Source: JAPPOI01 sp028818055 (lineage in GTDB: Bacteria; Pseudomonadota; Alphaproteobacteria; Rhodobacterales; Rhodobacteraceae). Taken from it: DNA of 64,000 bases. The notes under the pieces were generated by a model that ran no database searches, was not told the origin of the DNA, and worked only from the letters and a program-made list of their open reading frames with translations. Position numbers and translations under genes: made by a program. This document shows positions 43,538 through 51,936 of this stretch, one piece after another; position 1 is the stretch's first letter; the number at the start of each line of letters is the position of its first letter. The stretch covers positions 124,001 to 188,000 of the forward strand of contig OZ253954.1 of NCBI GenBank assembly GCA_965267405.1, in the 5' to 3' direction.

Positions 43538-44110
43538 ATGTCTGCACTCAAAATCAAAAAAGGCACATCGCGCCACTCTGCATACGATCTACGTGATCCA
43601 CATGCGGAACCTATTGAAAGCCACACTCTAGCAGTCGTTGTGGACAACGAAGCGGGCGTGCTGGCACGTGTGATCGGGCTATTTTCCGGGCGTGGCTACA
43701 ACATTGAAAGCCTGACCGTGGCCGAGATCGATCATCTTGGGCATCGCAGCCGAATTACTGTGGTGACCACAGGAACGCCCAGCGTCATTGAACAGATCAA
43801 GGCGCAGCTTGGGCGGATTGTTCCGGTACACGAAGTCCATGATCTGACCGTCGAAGGGCCTTCCGTGGAACGCGAGCTCGCACTCTTTAAAGTGGCAGGT
43901 TCAGGGGACAAACGCGTTGAAGCGCTCCGCCTGGCTGACATCTTCCGCGCAAATGTTGTGGATTCCACACTCGAAAGCTTCGTTTTCGAGGTTACAGGTA
44001 CACCAGAAAAGATCGACGCTTTCGCCGATCTGATGCGCCCACTTGGATTGTCGGAAGTTGCGCGAACAGGGGTGGCAGCCCTGTCACGAGGCGAATCCGT
44101 TGAAAGTTAG
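43538..44110 (+). CDS. ilvH: Acetolactate synthase small (regulatory) subunit
   Basis: A 190-residue regulatory subunit. The N-terminal ACT domain (HTLAVVVDNEAGVLARVIGLFSGRGYNIESL, beginning near residue 28) confers valine feedback inhibition, and the C-terminal ALS_ss_C domain includes VVDSTLESFVFEVTGTPEKIDAF. It has an N-terminal extension of about 25 residues before the ACT domain. It is cotranscribed with ilvI under the leader attenuator. Confidence 0.95.
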   Translation: MSALKIKKGTSRHSAYDLRDPHAEPIESHTLAVVVDNEAGVLARVIGLFSGRGYNIESLTVAEIDHLGHRSRITVVTTGTPSVIEQIKAQLGRIVPVHEVHDLTVEGPSVERELALFKVAGSGDKRVEALRLADIFRANVVDSTLESFVFEVTGTPEKIDAFADLMRPLGLSEVARTGVAALSRGESVES

Positions 44111-44126
44111 GTGGTTTCGGTGACGT

Positions 44127-44288
44127 TTAGCGTCGCCAGTTTTGACAAATAGCGCGCACCGCATCGAACATTTCCTGCCATTTCGACGACTTTGATGTCG
44201 CGAAGTGCGGTCGATCTAACGCGTTGATCACCATTTCGACGGGTGCATGTGCGCCCGGATCAATGTTGTCTTTCATCCCTACAGACAT
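44127..44288 (-). CDS. Possible small protein, 53 residues
   Basis: A minus-strand frame convergent with ilvH. It encodes a short protein with a polar start and a coherent C-terminal part (MVINALDRPHFATSKSS, then WQEMFDAVRAICQNWRR). An alternative ATG at 44276 gives 49 residues. No family is recognised. The amino acid composition looks protein-like, but no strong ribosome site is visible. Confidence 0.4.
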   Translation of the reverse strand: MSVGMKDNIDPGAHAPVEMVINALDRPHFATSKSSKWQEMFDAVRAICQNWRR

Positions 44289-44700
44289 CCATTCACTCAC
44301 TCATTTCGTTAGAATCGCGGTCCCAACGCAACCCCAACTTGATACATTTAAGAAATGGAATCCGTGCAACTAACCCGGACCTGTGTACCCACTTCTCGCT
44401 CTCTCTCATCCACTAGAAAATCGCTGGAACTTGGCCGCAAAAAGAACCAACTAAGGAAAACCAGTGACGATGTGCATTTTTCTTATCTCATCGACGACTC
44501 TAATAAATTAATAATTATCAGATAGTTAAAAAGTTTTTTTCAACTGGTATCGAATTGGGTTAATGAAGTAGACATGAATTGGGCACGACTGTTTTCAATA
44601 CCGAAACAAGTCGTCCATTTTTTAGAAATTGTGGAGCCACCGAGTCGATTCTTCAGCAGAGCAAATCGTAAATCTTGCACCTTCAACAGATTCAACAGAA
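44289..44700 (+). other. A+T-rich non-coding region before the XRE regulator gene
   Basis: About 410 bp with no convincing gene. The middle (44505-44545) is strongly A+T-rich. Possible promoter elements TTCAAC and TAATGA lie near 44540-44566. An intrinsic terminator is at 44585-44622. A weak 45-codon frame (44574-44711) overlaps that terminator. The region therefore looks like a long regulated leader. Confidence 0.5.
44585..44622 (+). terminator. Intrinsic terminator in the leader of the XRE-LOV gene pair
   Basis: ACGACTGTTTT (44585-44595) pairs with GAAAC plus AGTCGT (44603-44607 and 44609-44614), with one bulged A and one G-U pair. The sequence CCATTTTTTAG follows (six T at 44617-44622). 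It is on the coding strand 79 nt before the likely XRE start, so it can end upstream transcripts or act as an attenuator. Confidence 0.7.
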
Positions 44701-45189
44701 ATGAGGGTTAACCAGGGCCAGAATTTCAGGCAGTATGCGCGTATGAAAGATGGAATGACGAAAACAGAGAAGTACGAGCTTCTGTCAATTAACCCTGACA
44801 CGCATGTCGATTTGCAGTCTGAAGCGACAGAAAACGTATATCACCACGTGGGTCGTCGTCTGCGGGAACTTCGCAGTGGTCGAAACATGACGCAAGCGCA
44901 GGTTGCCACGCTGATCGGGGTTAGTCCGCAACAATATCAAAAGTATGAGGAAGCGCAGAGTAAGTGCAGCCTGACCAATCTTTTGATCTTGGCAGACTAT
45001 TATTCTATCGATCTTGCCGGGTTGCTGCCCAGTAAAGAGCATCGCGTTCGTTCAAACATGAATGACGAAGCTGACTTACTCGCCAGGCTTGTCGCCGCGT
45101 ACACAAAACTCAACGATGTGACCGAGAAAATCCGCCTTGTGCAATTGTTGGAAGCCATGGCGGCTTCGGGATCAAACAAGAGCAACTGA
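44701..45189 (+). CDS. XRE family helix-turn-helix regulator
   Basis: A protein of up to 162 residues with one Cro/CI-type helix-turn-helix (VGRRLRELRSGRNMTQAQ, then GVSPQQYQKYEEAQSKCSL) in the middle and a helical C terminus. The start is unsure: ATG codons at 44701, 44743 and 44755 all lack a clear ribosome site. One base separates its stop from the LOV-like gene, so the two are certainly cotranscribed. That suggests the LOV-like protein provides the input and this protein the DNA-binding output, which is inferred. Confidence 0.82.
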   Translation: MRVNQGQNFRQYARMKDGMTKTEKYELLSINPDTHVDLQSEATENVYHHVGRRLRELRSGRNMTQAQVATLIGVSPQQYQKYEEAQSKCSLTNLLILADYYSIDLAGLLPSKEHRVRSNMNDEADLLARLVAAYTKLNDVTEKIRLVQLLEAMAASGSNKSN

Positions 45190-45190
45190 C

Positions 45191-45571
45191 ATGGCCGAGA
45201 ACAGCATCGAAATGCTGCGAGCGCTGATCGCTCCTGAACGGCTGAAATCCCTGTCCGAAAAGACTGCCGTGATTTGTTCGGCTGAGCCTGGCAACCCGGT
45301 GATTTACGTGTCTGACGCGTTTGAAACCCACACCGGGTATCCACGCGAAGAACTTATCGGACGCAATCTGTCCCTTCTCCAAGGTCCCGATACAGAGCCC
45401 GAGGCAGTCGATCAATTTCGGTATCTGATCTCGAACAAGAAGGCAGGAACAGTTCAGATAACGAATTATCGAAGAGACGGGTCCCGGTTTCTTCACGAAT
45501 GCGAATTCCGTCCTGTATGGGCATCGCAAGATGTCGTGTCACACTTCGTCGCGGTTCAACGCTTGGTTTGA
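45191..45571 (+). CDS. Short LOV-type PAS protein lacking the photoactive cysteine
   Basis: A 126-residue single-PAS protein of the short-LOV type. The core NPVIYVSDAFETHTGY, GRNLSLLQGPDT (57-68), NYRRDGSRF (92-100) and FVAVQRLV (119-126) follows LOV domains closely. Flavin-contact residues Asn59, Gln64, Arg77, Asn92 and Gln123 are kept. The cysteine that forms the flavin adduct (GRNC in ordinary LOV) is Leu60, and a second flavin-contact Asn is His102. So it cannot make the normal photoadduct. It may be a redox or photoreduction flavin sensor, or may have lost flavin. It has no output domain; the XRE protein is the probable partner. Confidence 0.82.
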   Translation: MAENSIEMLRALIAPERLKSLSEKTAVICSAEPGNPVIYVSDAFETHTGYPREELIGRNLSLLQGPDTEPEAVDQFRYLISNKKAGTVQITNYRRDGSRFLHECEFRPVWASQDVVSHFVAVQRLV

Positions 45572-45666
45572 ACAACGCGCGGATCCTCACAGAAATTGTG
45601 CGTAATTTCCGGTGTTCGTTGTGCGTGTAGACGCTATCTCTGGCGAAAGCTTCAAGGAATGAACCA

Positions 45667-46578
45667 ATGACCTTCCGACCAGTAAAATCGACCCATCTTG
45701 CCCAACCCACGATGGAGGGTGCCGGCGTGCATCTTTATCGAGCATTTGGGTTCACCGATCCGACAATGTGCGATCCGTTCCTCTTGTTCGATGACTTCAG
45801 GAATGACGATCCGCAAAACTACTACAAAGGATTTCCGTGGCACCCTCATCGCGGCATCGAGACCATCACTTACGTTTTGGAAGGCGAAGTCGAACACGGC
45901 GACAGCCTTGGCAACAAGGGCACTCTTGGTCGCGGCTCTGTACAATGGATGACAGCCGGATCCGGCATCCTGCACCAGGAAATGCCGAAGGGCGACACGC
46001 AAGGTCGCATGCATGGGTTCCAGTTATGGGCAAACCTGCCTTCATCTTTGAAGATGACTGATCCGCGGTATCAGGACATCCAAGGCTCGGACATCCCTGA
46101 GATCATTGATGACGACGGGACCCGGGTAAAGATTATCATCGGCAAGTTCTGGGGAAAGATGGGACCGGTCGACGGGATCGCCGCAGAGCCAATGTATATC
46201 GACGTCTCGATCCCACCAAACGTCAAAAAGACGCTTCCAGTTGATGCCTATTCAAACGCATTTGCTTACGTCTTTGCTGGCGCTGGTAAGTTTCGTGATG
46301 CATCTGACCCAGTCGGTGTGAGAGTTGAAAAGGAAGTGGCCGGTGAAGAAGTCAACATCCGCGACCTGTCTGGCAACCGCACTTTGGTTCGGTTTGATAC
46401 CGGCGATGAAGTTACTGTTCAGGCTGGACCGGAAGGCATCCGTTTCTTGCTGATCTCTGGGCGACCATTGCAGGAGCCGGTTGCGTGGCATGGGCCCATA
46501 GTCATGAACACACGCGAGGAATTAATGCAGGCCGTCAGCGAACTTCGCAATGGGACATTCATCAAATCCCAGCATTAA
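45667..46578 (+). CDS. Pirin family protein
   Basis: A 303-residue bicupin. The iron ligands of pirins are all present: His59 and His61 (PWHPHRGIETITY), His103 and Glu105 (GSGILHQEM). Bacterial pirins act as quercetinases or as regulators of metabolic enzymes; the substrate here is unknown. It is a stand-alone gene with AGGAAtgaacc upstream of its ATG, convergent with the DMSP lyase gene (19 nt between stops). Confidence 0.92.
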   Translation: MTFRPVKSTHLAQPTMEGAGVHLYRAFGFTDPTMCDPFLLFDDFRNDDPQNYYKGFPWHPHRGIETITYVLEGEVEHGDSLGNKGTLGRGSVQWMTAGSGILHQEMPKGDTQGRMHGFQLWANLPSSLKMTDPRYQDIQGSDIPEIIDDDGTRVKIIIGKFWGKMGPVDGIAAEPMYIDVSIPPNVKKTLPVDAYSNAFAYVFAGAGKFRDASDPVGVRVEKEVAGEEVNIRDLSGNRTLVRFDTGDEVTVQAGPEGIRFLLISGRPLQEPVAWHGPIVMNTREELMQAVSELRNGTFIKSQH

Positions 46579-46597
46579 ATATCAGTCAGGGTGCCTG

Positions 46598-47185
46598 TTA
46601 CGACAAAGGCAATCCGTCATAGCGGTAGTTGTCGGTCGAAATATCGTCTCCGGCCCACACATAAATCGACATGAAGGCGCACTGCTCTGTTTTGGATGCA
46701 TGGGGTAACATCGACGGGTGATGCGACCGCTCTCCGGGTCCAAGCGGAATGTAGGGTGCATCCCCTCTTATCCAGAACGACTGTCCTGCCAGCATCACAT
46801 AGATTTCCTCGGCAGGATGCGTTCGAATGCCATACTCCGCATTCGGGAGCATACCATACAGCCCAAGCCGAATTTGATCCGATGGCACGAGCCCACCCGG
46901 CCCAATAAGTTCTACATGAACTTTTGCCTTGCTGTGCTCTACATAGAGTGGATCCAAGCTTGTCGTTGGCGGTGTCCAGACAAATGGAATTGAAGCAATC
47001 GTCCTACAAACGGGATGTGCATCAGATGCAGACATAGCTTTTAATACTTCCGACGGCAGTGGCGCAGAGTCGGCCGGAGGAACGTACTCGGATTCAGCTG
47101 ACAACAGCATTTCTCTTGCCGCTGTTTCGATTGCGAGTTTGCCGTCGAACACGGCTGCAAGTTCATCAAAAAGAGTTCGCAGCAT
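46598..47185 (-). CDS. dddQ: DMSP lyase, cupin type (DddQ-like)
   Basis: A protein of about 195 residues from ATG 47185; a TTG five codons upstream is possible. The single C-terminal cupin matches dimethylsulfoniopropionate lyases. HPAEEIY supplies His, Glu and the catalytic-type Tyr in the spacing H-x3-E-x-Y. GERSHHPSMLPHA gives the last metal His and a further conserved His. The enzyme would cleave DMSP to dimethyl sulfide and acrylate. The length fits DddQ better than DddL (longer) or DddW/DddK (shorter), but the exact subfamily is not proven. It is monocistronic; no acrylate-handling gene is adjacent. Confidence 0.75.
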   Translation of the reverse strand: MLRTLFDELAAVFDGKLAIETAAREMLLSAESEYVPPADSAPLPSEVLKAMSASDAHPVCRTIASIPFVWTPPTTSLDPLYVEHSKAKVHVELIGPGGLVPSDQIRLGLYGMLPNAEYGIRTHPAEEIYVMLAGQSFWIRGDAPYIPLGPGERSHHPSMLPHASKTEQCAFMSIYVWAGDDISTDNYRYDGLPLS

Positions 47186-47382
47186 CGTTTTTAAACTCAA
47201 TTTCTTTCAGTACATCCTGAAGCAACACATCCCAAACGCTTGCCTGAAACCGTCACCCTGGTCGTATTCAGTGCATAAGACAGCACAACCATAAATTGAC
47301 GATAACGGCCCGGATTACGCCTGAATTAGGCCATTTTGAACTGAGAGACTCAGTTTTAGTAAAAAGGGATGAAAGGACACCC

Positions 47383-48015
47383 ATGAACGCCCAGGCACTT
47401 ATGTTTCCTGGCGTGGCAGGTGGCCAAAAGCAAACGTCACAAGTACGAGTGTGGGACACACACTGGGGTTTTAGTATATCAGAGAAGCTTGAAGGCCGTT
47501 ACGATCCAGCTGCGCTTACTGAATTTGTCACCAAACTTTTGGGGATGTTGATGCTTCCCGCTTGTGGGATCGTGTTGTTCTTACCCGAGGTTGTCTCGGG
47601 AGCAGGACAAACGATTGTACAAGCAGCCATGATGATTGCATTCGTACTGGTCGGGTTCGCGTTGTATCGTCATGCGGACAAAGGTTTTCGAACCAAGATC
47701 CAGATCGATTCCTCAAATCGAGAGATTCGGCTTGGTACGCAAAATGCAAAAGGTCGGTTTCATTTGACGCACACCTATCCGGTGGACGACGTCGAAAGCG
47801 TCTTTATTGCAAGATCGAAGGACACGCGGACAAAGGCTGCGTTGAAGATGCGCGTCAAATCGGGCGGGCAAACACTGAAGCTGGTCGAAGGCAGCGAAGC
47901 TGCTTTGACACCCATCTTGGAGCGTGTCGTGCTGTCGCTAAGGCCACCGCAAATGCGCAACCGCAAAGTTGTGACCAAAGCGACCGGCGGATTTATCCGG
48001 ATGAGCTTTAGCTAA
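47383..48015 (+). CDS. Hypothetical membrane protein, 210 residues
   Basis: Starting at ATG 47383 behind AAAGGA. Two membrane helices near residues 50-95 (LLGMLMLPACGIVLFL and QTIVQAAMMIAFVLVGFALY) form a hairpin. The C-terminal half is a soluble beta-rich domain (KIQIDSSNREIRLGTQNAKG, then LTHTYPVDDVESVFIARSK) resembling PH-like membrane-protein tails. No named family is recognised. A short inverted repeat (AACTGA/TCAGTT) lies upstream near 47340. Confidence 0.7.
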   Translation: MNAQALMFPGVAGGQKQTSQVRVWDTHWGFSISEKLEGRYDPAALTEFVTKLLGMLMLPACGIVLFLPEVVSGAGQTIVQAAMMIAFVLVGFALYRHADKGFRTKIQIDSSNREIRLGTQNAKGRFHLTHTYPVDDVESVFIARSKDTRTKAALKMRVKSGGQTLKLVEGSEAALTPILERVVLSLRPPQMRNRKVVTKATGGFIRMSFS

Positions 48016-48046
48016 CAGTCGCTTTTTGGAAGCACTCCAAAGAAAA

Positions 48047-48066
48047 TGGGGACCCGAGGGTCCCCA
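48047..48066 (-). terminator. Intrinsic terminator downstream of nrdJ
   Basis: TGGGGACCC and GGGTCCCCA form a very strong stem. On the minus strand it is followed by TTTTCTTTGG, so it mainly ends minus-strand transcripts about 195 nt past the nrdJ stop. It may also stop the convergent membrane-protein gene. Confidence 0.8.
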
Positions 48067-48081
48067 GTTTCGCTTGTCAGG

Positions 48082-48232
48082 CTCACTCTATTGTACCGCC
48101 CGGTTTCTGCCTGCGGCCTGACCCGCGTTCAGGGTAAGCTCGCTTACCCCACCGTCGAAAGGCAGCGCCTTCCAACAAGCCGGACTGCGGGCCCTGTATT
48201 GCCCAGGCCAATCCGGCCCCTGTGAGAGTGGG
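48082..48232 (-). ncRNA. Candidate structured RNA or structured 3' UTR of nrdJ
   Basis: The stretch between the nrdJ stop and its terminator is rich in stems. The closing helix pairs 48082-48089 with 48225-48232. A hairpin GGGTAAG/CTTACCC lies at 48132-48149, AAGGC/GCCTT at 48159-48171, and a two-part stem spans 48180-48216 (CCGGA/TCCGG outside, GGGC/GCCC inside). It contains no open reading frame. The overall closed, rod-like shape is what a small regulatory RNA would show. I could not match it to tmRNA, SRP RNA or RNase P; a 6S-like RNA is not excluded. Confidence 0.4.
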
Positions 48233-48261
48233 GAGGCGTAAAGTCTGCCCCACCCTATTCC

Positions 48262-51200
48262 TTAGCTACACCCGCTTGTCGCGCCGCAGGTGTTGCACTT
48301 CATGCAGGTGCCATTGCGCACCAGCGTGTAGTTGCCGCAGTCGCCACAAGGATCACCCTCGTAGCCCTGCATTTTGGCTTTGGCGCGAGCGTCCATCTGG
48401 ACAGTGCCACTGGCCAGCGCGGTTTCAGCCGAAGCCTCGGGCACCAAAGTTTCCAAAGTCGCCACAGGATCAGTGGACCCTGCCAAAGCCGTTGCACCAT
48501 TTGCCATTCCGCCTTGGACAACCATCAGACCCTGAGGGGCCTTGTTCCGCAGATAGCCGGTTGAAACGACTTTCTTCAGAACTTCGACGGGGTCTTCGCC
48601 TTCGGTGCCGGCAACTTCCTTGAAGTTGCGCTTGCCCTCTTCCTCGCCGCGTCCGAGATCGTCAAAGCTGACACCCTCTGGCTTCACGTGCGCAAGGTCT
48701 TCGCGGTCAAGGTACGACACAGCCAACTCGCGGAAGATATAATCCAAGATCGACGTAGCATTCTTGATGCTGTCGTTACCCTGAACCATGCCAGCGGGCT
48801 CGAACTTGGTGAACGTGAAGGCATCGACGAATTCCTCAAGCGGCACGCCGTACTGAAGGCCAACCGATACAGCGATAGCGAAATTGTTCATCATTGCCCG
48901 GAAGCCAGCGCCTTCCTTGTGCATGTCGATAAAGATTTCGCCCAAGGAGCCGTCGGAATATTCGCCAGTCCGCAAATAGACCTTGTGACCACCAACGATG
49001 GCTTTCTGGGTATATCCCCGACGCCGTTCGGGCATCTTTTCGCGACCCTGAGCGACCTCCTTAACGATGATCTTTTCGACAACCTTCTCGGCCAGAACCG
49101 CCGCTTTTTCTTGCGGAGTGCCAGTCTCAAGAATTTCCGCAGCCTCGTCATCGTCCTCGACCAGCGCCGCAGCCAGCGGCTGGCTGAGTTTCGAGCCATC
49201 GCGGTACAAAGCGTTCGCCTTGATGCCCAGCGACCACGATAGTTCGTAAGCTTCCTTACAGTCTTCGATCGTCGCGTCGTTCGGCATATTGATGGTCTTC
49301 GAGATCGCACCCGAGATGAACGACTGGGCTGCAGCCATCATAGTGATGTGGCTGTCGACGCTCAGGAAGCGTTTGCCTTTCTTGCCGCATGGGTTGGCGC
49401 AATCGAATACCGCGTAGTGCTCTTCCTTCAGGTGCGGCGCACCTTCCAGCGTCATCGTTCCGCAGACGTGGTCGTTGGCGGCTTCGATGTCTTTCTTCGT
49501 GAAGCCGAGGTGACGCAACAAATCGAAGGAAGGGTCGGTCAGTTTTTCGGCCGGAATGCCGAGCGGACCAGTGCAGAACTCTTCACCCAGTGTCCACTGG
49601 TTGAAGACGAACCGGATATCGAAGGCTGATGGAAGCGCTGCTTCGATCTTGTCGATCTCCGCTTGTCCGAAACCGTGTCCGATCAACGCCGTGTGGTTGA
49701 TGCCGGGTGCATTGCCCAAGGTACCGTGACCAACGGCGTATGAGATAATCTCTTCGATCTGGGCCGATCCGTAGCCAAGTACCTCAAGAGCTGCCGGAAC
49801 CGATCTGTTGATGATCTTGAAATAGCCGCCGCCAGCAAGCTTCTTGAACTTCACGAGCGCGAAGTCAGGCTCAATACCGGTTGTGTCACAATCCATGACC
49901 AGCCCGATGGTGCCGGTGGGCGCAATCACTGTTGCTTGCGCGTTCCGATATCCATTCTTTTCGCCGAGCTTGAGCGCTTCGTCCCAAGACGACTTGGCCA
50001 GTTCAGCAAGGCGTGCATCCGGGCAATTGACCTGGTCCAGCGCGACCGGGTTCACGTTCATCGCCTCATAGCCGTCTGTTTCACCATATGCGGCGTGTCG
50101 GTGATTGCGGATCACACGAAGCATGTGCTGCGCGTTGCGCTCGTAGCTTGGGAATGGTCCCAGTTCTCCCGCCATCTCAGCAGACGTTGCATACGACACG
50201 CCGGTCATGATCGCTGTCAAAGCACCGCATAGCGCCCGACCTTCGTCCGAGTCGTAGCTGTAGCCCATGTTCATCAAAAGGCCGCCGATGTTGGCATATC
50301 CAAGTCCCAGCGTACGGAAATCGTAGCTGAGCTGAGCGATTTCTTTCGATGGGAACTGAGCCATCATCACCGAGATTTCCAAGGTGACTGTCCAAAGCCG
50401 TGTGGCATGGACGTACTCATCCGCCTGGAACTGACCGTCTTTGTAGAACGTCAGCAGGTTCATCGATGCAAGGTTACAGGCCGTGTCATCGAGGAACATG
50501 TACTCAGAGCAAGGGTTGGAACCGCGAATGTCGCCGTCTTCTGGGCACGTGTGCCAAGCGTTAACGGTGTCGTGGTACTGGATGCCGGGGTCCGCACAAG
50601 CCCACGCCGCGTGACCAACTTGTTCCCAAAGCTCGCGCGCCTTGATTGTCTTGGCGACCTTGCCGTCAGTACGGCGCACCAGCTCCCAATCCGCATCGTC
50701 TTTAACCGCCTGCAAGAAGGCATCGGTAACGCGAATTGAGTTGTTCGAGTTCTGACCCGAGACGCTGCTATAAGCTTCGCTGTCCCAATCAGTGTTGTAG
50801 GTCGGGAATTCGATCGACGCGTAACCCTGACGCGCATAGTCCAGGACACGTTTTACGTAAGTTTCTGGAATGGCTGACTTTTTAGCCGACCGGATCGCTG
50901 CCTTCAAAGCATCGTTCTTGGATGGATCGTAAGCGCCATCTTCCGAGCCATCGAATTCGCGAATTGCCGCGAAGATGCCGTTCAACTCTTTCTCGTGCAT
51001 CTTCGAGCCAGCGACGATAGATGCCACCTTTTGCTCTTCGATGACCTTCCAGTTGATGAAGTCTTCAATGTCTGGGTGATCAGCGTCGACGATCACCATC
51101 TTGGCTGCTCGACGGGTTGTCCCGCCTGATTTGATGGCGCCCGCGGCGCGGTCGCCAATCTTCAGAAAGCCCATTAGACCGGACGACTTACCACCGCCCG

Positions 51201-51936
51201 ACAAGCTTTCGCCTTCGCCACGAAGGTGGCTGAAGTTCGTTCCCGTTCCGGACCCATATTTGAACAAGCGCGCTTCACGCACCCACAGGTCCATGATGCC
51301 GCCGTCATTTACCAAGTCGTCGTCGCACGATTGAATGAAGCAAGCGTGTGGCTGCGGGTGTTCATAAGCCGAAGCCGATTTCGTCAGCTTTCCGGTCTTG
51401 TAGTCGACATAGTGGTGTCCCTGGCTCGGGCCATCGATGCCATAGGCCCAATGAAGGCCGGTGTTAAACCACTGCGGAGAATTCGGAGCGGCGCGCTGTG
51501 TCGCCAGCATGAACCGCATTTCGTCGAAGTAGGCTTTTGCGTCTTTCTCGGTAGAAAAATAACCGCCCTTCCAGCCCCAGTAGGCCCAAGCGCCCGCCAA
51601 ACGGTCAAAAACCTGACGCGCGCTTGTTTCGCCGCCGAAGCGTTCTTCTTCAGGTAGCTTTGCGAGCGCCTTTTCGTCCGGAACTGACCGCCACAGGAAT
51701 TCGGGCACACCCTTTTCCTTGACCTTCTTTAGCTTCGCGGCAACGCCTGCTTTGCGGAAATACTTTTGAGCGATGACGTCTGATGCAACCTGGCTCCAGC
51801 TTGCCGGTACATCTACGTCGTCGAGCTTAAAGACGATCGTGCCGTCCGGGTTCCGGATTTCTGACGATGTCTTGGTGAATTCAAGTGATGCGTACGCGTC
51901 CTTACCTGCCTTGGTAAACGTGCGATCGATTTTCAT
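48262..51936 (-). CDS. nrdJ: Vitamin B12-dependent (class II) ribonucleotide reductase
   Basis: A 1224-residue class II reductase that makes deoxyribonucleotides with adenosylcobalamin, independent of oxygen. Family landmarks: NPCSEYMFLDDTACNLASMNL carries the active-site region, and APTGTIGLVMDCDTTGIEPDF is characteristic. The C terminus has a Cys-rich tail (CGDCGNYTLVRNGTCMKC, then CGATSGC) that re-reduces the active site. The start at 51936 gives MKIDRTFTKAG. A long upstream region holds a NrdR-box-like palindrome. Confidence 0.96.
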   Translation of the reverse strand: MKIDRTFTKAGKDAYASLEFTKTSSEIRNPDGTIVFKLDDVDVPASWSQVASDVIAQKYFRKAGVAAKLKKVKEKGVPEFLWRSVPDEKALAKLPEEERFGGETSARQVFDRLAGAWAYWGWKGGYFSTEKDAKAYFDEMRFMLATQRAAPNSPQWFNTGLHWAYGIDGPSQGHHYVDYKTGKLTKSASAYEHPQPHACFIQSCDDDLVNDGGIMDLWVREARLFKYGSGTGTNFSHLRGEGESLSGGGKSSGLMGFLKIGDRAAGAIKSGGTTRRAAKMVIVDADHPDIEDFINWKVIEEQKVASIVAGSKMHEKELNGIFAAIREFDGSEDGAYDPSKNDALKAAIRSAKKSAIPETYVKRVLDYARQGYASIEFPTYNTDWDSEAYSSVSGQNSNNSIRVTDAFLQAVKDDADWELVRRTDGKVAKTIKARELWEQVGHAAWACADPGIQYHDTVNAWHTCPEDGDIRGSNPCSEYMFLDDTACNLASMNLLTFYKDGQFQADEYVHATRLWTVTLEISVMMAQFPSKEIAQLSYDFRTLGLGYANIGGLLMNMGYSYDSDEGRALCGALTAIMTGVSYATSAEMAGELGPFPSYERNAQHMLRVIRNHRHAAYGETDGYEAMNVNPVALDQVNCPDARLAELAKSSWDEALKLGEKNGYRNAQATVIAPTGTIGLVMDCDTTGIEPDFALVKFKKLAGGGYFKIINRSVPAALEVLGYGSAQIEEIISYAVGHGTLGNAPGINHTALIGHGFGQAEIDKIEAALPSAFDIRFVFNQWTLGEEFCTGPLGIPAEKLTDPSFDLLRHLGFTKKDIEAANDHVCGTMTLEGAPHLKEEHYAVFDCANPCGKKGKRFLSVDSHITMMAAAQSFISGAISKTINMPNDATIEDCKEAYELSWSLGIKANALYRDGSKLSQPLAAALVEDDDEAAEILETGTPQEKAAVLAEKVVEKIIVKEVAQGREKMPERRRGYTQKAIVGGHKVYLRTGEYSDGSLGEIFIDMHKEGAGFRAMMNNFAIAVSVGLQYGVPLEEFVDAFTFTKFEPAGMVQGNDSIKNATSILDYIFRELAVSYLDREDLAHVKPEGVSFDDLGRGEEEGKRNFKEVAGTEGEDPVEVLKKVVSTGYLRNKAPQGLMVVQGGMANGATALAGSTDPVATLETLVPEASAETALASGTVQMDARAKAKMQGYEGDPCGDCGNYTLVRNGTCMKCNTCGATSGCS

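Noticed and set aside
44629..44700. Longer N terminus of the XRE protein from a TTG at 44629
   Set aside because: It would start directly after the terminator T run, has no ribosome site, and adds residues without a domain.
44574..44711. 45-codon frame in the leader of the XRE gene
   Set aside because: It overlaps the terminator hairpin and the XRE start, has only a weak ribosome site and no protein-like features. It could be a leader frame but there is not enough support.
48082..48232. Identification of the stem-rich region as tmRNA, SRP RNA, RNase P RNA or 6S RNA
   Set aside because: No tmRNA tag or tRNA-like end, no SRP tetraloop core, and no RNase P conserved sequence were found. 6S could not be tested by eye, so it is left unnamed.
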